Shown here: one piece after another, positions 63,658 to 64,000 of the stretch
Layout: every line of letters starts with the position of its first letter
Position numbering within the stretch: the first letter of the stretch is position 1
Source of the DNA: Aeromonas hydrophila subsp. hydrophila ATCC 7966
GTDB lineage: Bacteria; Pseudomonadota; Gammaproteobacteria; Enterobacterales; Aeromonadaceae
Length of the DNA: 64,000 nucleotides
Reading direction: 5' to 3'
NCBI RefSeq assembly: GCF_000014805.1
Contig: NC_008570.1
Span: 352,501 to 416,500, forward strand
Notes under the pieces: generated by a model
Told to the model about the DNA's origin: nothing
Database searches by the model: none
What the model saw: only the letters and a program-made list of their open reading frames with translations
Made by a program: the position numbers and the translations under genes

Positions 63658-64000
63658 ATGCGCAGAGGCTTCACTCTGATTGAACTGGTTATTGTGATCC
63701 TGTTGCTGGGGATTCTGGCCGCCTTTGCCGTGCCCAAATTGCTGGGCAAAGGCGGCTTTGAAACCCAAACCCTTCGTGATGAGCTGCTGACCCGGCTGCG
63801 GCTGGTGCAGACCATCAACATGCATGAACCCGCCGACCGCTGTACCCAGCTGGTGGTGGAGGCTTCCCGTTTTGCCCATATCACGCTGGCGGTTGCCGGT
63901 GGGGCATGCCCGGATCCTGGCCCCATGACCGACTGGAGCGACAATCAGCGCACCCGTGGCCGCCTTGTGACCCCTTCCGCCGGTATGGCAGTCTCCCTCA
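63658..64000 (+). CDS. mshC: MshC, MSHA minor pilin (cut by window end)
   Basis: Starts MRRGFTLIELVIVILLLGIL with a very short leader (MRRG/F). A further 95 or so residues of a pseudopilin-like globular part are visible, including PADRCTQLVVEASRFAHITL. AAGAGA precedes the ATG. The frame is open to the last base, so the C-terminus lies beyond the window. Confidence 0.9.
   Translation, partial: MRRGFTLIELVIVILLLGILAAFAVPKLLGKGGFETQTLRDELLTRLRLVQTINMHEPADRCTQLVVEASRFAHITLAVAGGACPDPGPMTDWSDNQRTRGRLVTPSAGMAVSL

Overview
The window is a gene-dense, high-GC chromosomal stretch of a gammaproteobacterium. It most resembles Aeromonas. Evidence for this: the end of an rrn operon (23S-5S-tRNA-Asp); the rsmD/ftsYEX/rpoH and fabR-yijD core neighbourhoods; a can-hutC-hutIGUH histidine utilisation locus; and a complete early MSHA pilus operon headed by csrD (mshH). 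No prophage, insertion sequence, CRISPR array or restriction/defence island was recognised. Gene order looks ancestral rather than transferred. Assignments rest on reading the sequence; no database search was run.

Layout. 1-2.8 kb: 23S rRNA 3' part, 5S rRNA, tRNA-Asp, terminator. 3.2-3.9 kb: a csrB-type CsrA-sponge RNA on the minus strand with a promoter and UvrY/GacA-like boxes upstream. 4-9.2 kb (minus): a WYL regulator with palindromes at its promoter, a kefF-kefB-sirB2 cluster and a LysR regulator. 9.3-18.5 kb (plus): an SDR, a DUF411 protein, an exported oligopeptidase B, a TAXI-type TRAP transporter, a tandemly duplicated micro-gene (minus) and a YhhN protein. 18.5-22.2 kb: emrAB efflux with a divergent LysR regulator. 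22.2-30 kb: small housekeeping genes, a dicarboxylate symporter, YhgN, a LysR regulator, an orphan TatE-like protein, YfcZ, MltF and a ClsC-like phospholipase D. 30.1-30.4 kb: a second GGA-rich RNA candidate with a UvrY-like palindrome about 180 bp upstream. 30.4-38.9 kb: acyl desaturase/fabR/yijD, yhhL, rsmD, ftsY-ftsE-ftsX, rpoH. 39-46 kb: can, hutC, hutIGUH. 46-49 kb (minus): chaA and an EAL phosphodiesterase. 49.4 kb to the end: csrD followed by mshI, I2, J, K, L, M, N, E, G, F, B, A and the start of mshC, interrupted only by a minus-strand PLP enzyme gene.

How the parts connect. Three elements of the Csr post-transcriptional circuit fall in one window: csrB, a probable second Csr RNA, and csrD, whose family promotes turnover of these RNAs. 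csrD heads the MSHA pilus genes. The pilus ATPase MshE carries N-terminal c-di-GMP-binding MshEN repeats, and an intact EAL phosphodiesterase gene lies just upstream. Surface attachment, c-di-GMP and Csr signalling are therefore physically clustered.

The least expected structural theme is repeated short tandem duplication of gene 3' ends. It affects a micro-gene at 17.4-17.7 kb, the rsmD tail, the mshI tail (which creates a coupled 34-codon ORF) and the mshG tail (three copies). Several genes too short for ordinary ORF calling are listed: two at 17.4-17.7 kb, tatE-like at 26.35 kb, a 48-aa ORF at 28.5 kb and the mshI-tail ORF at 53.3 kb.
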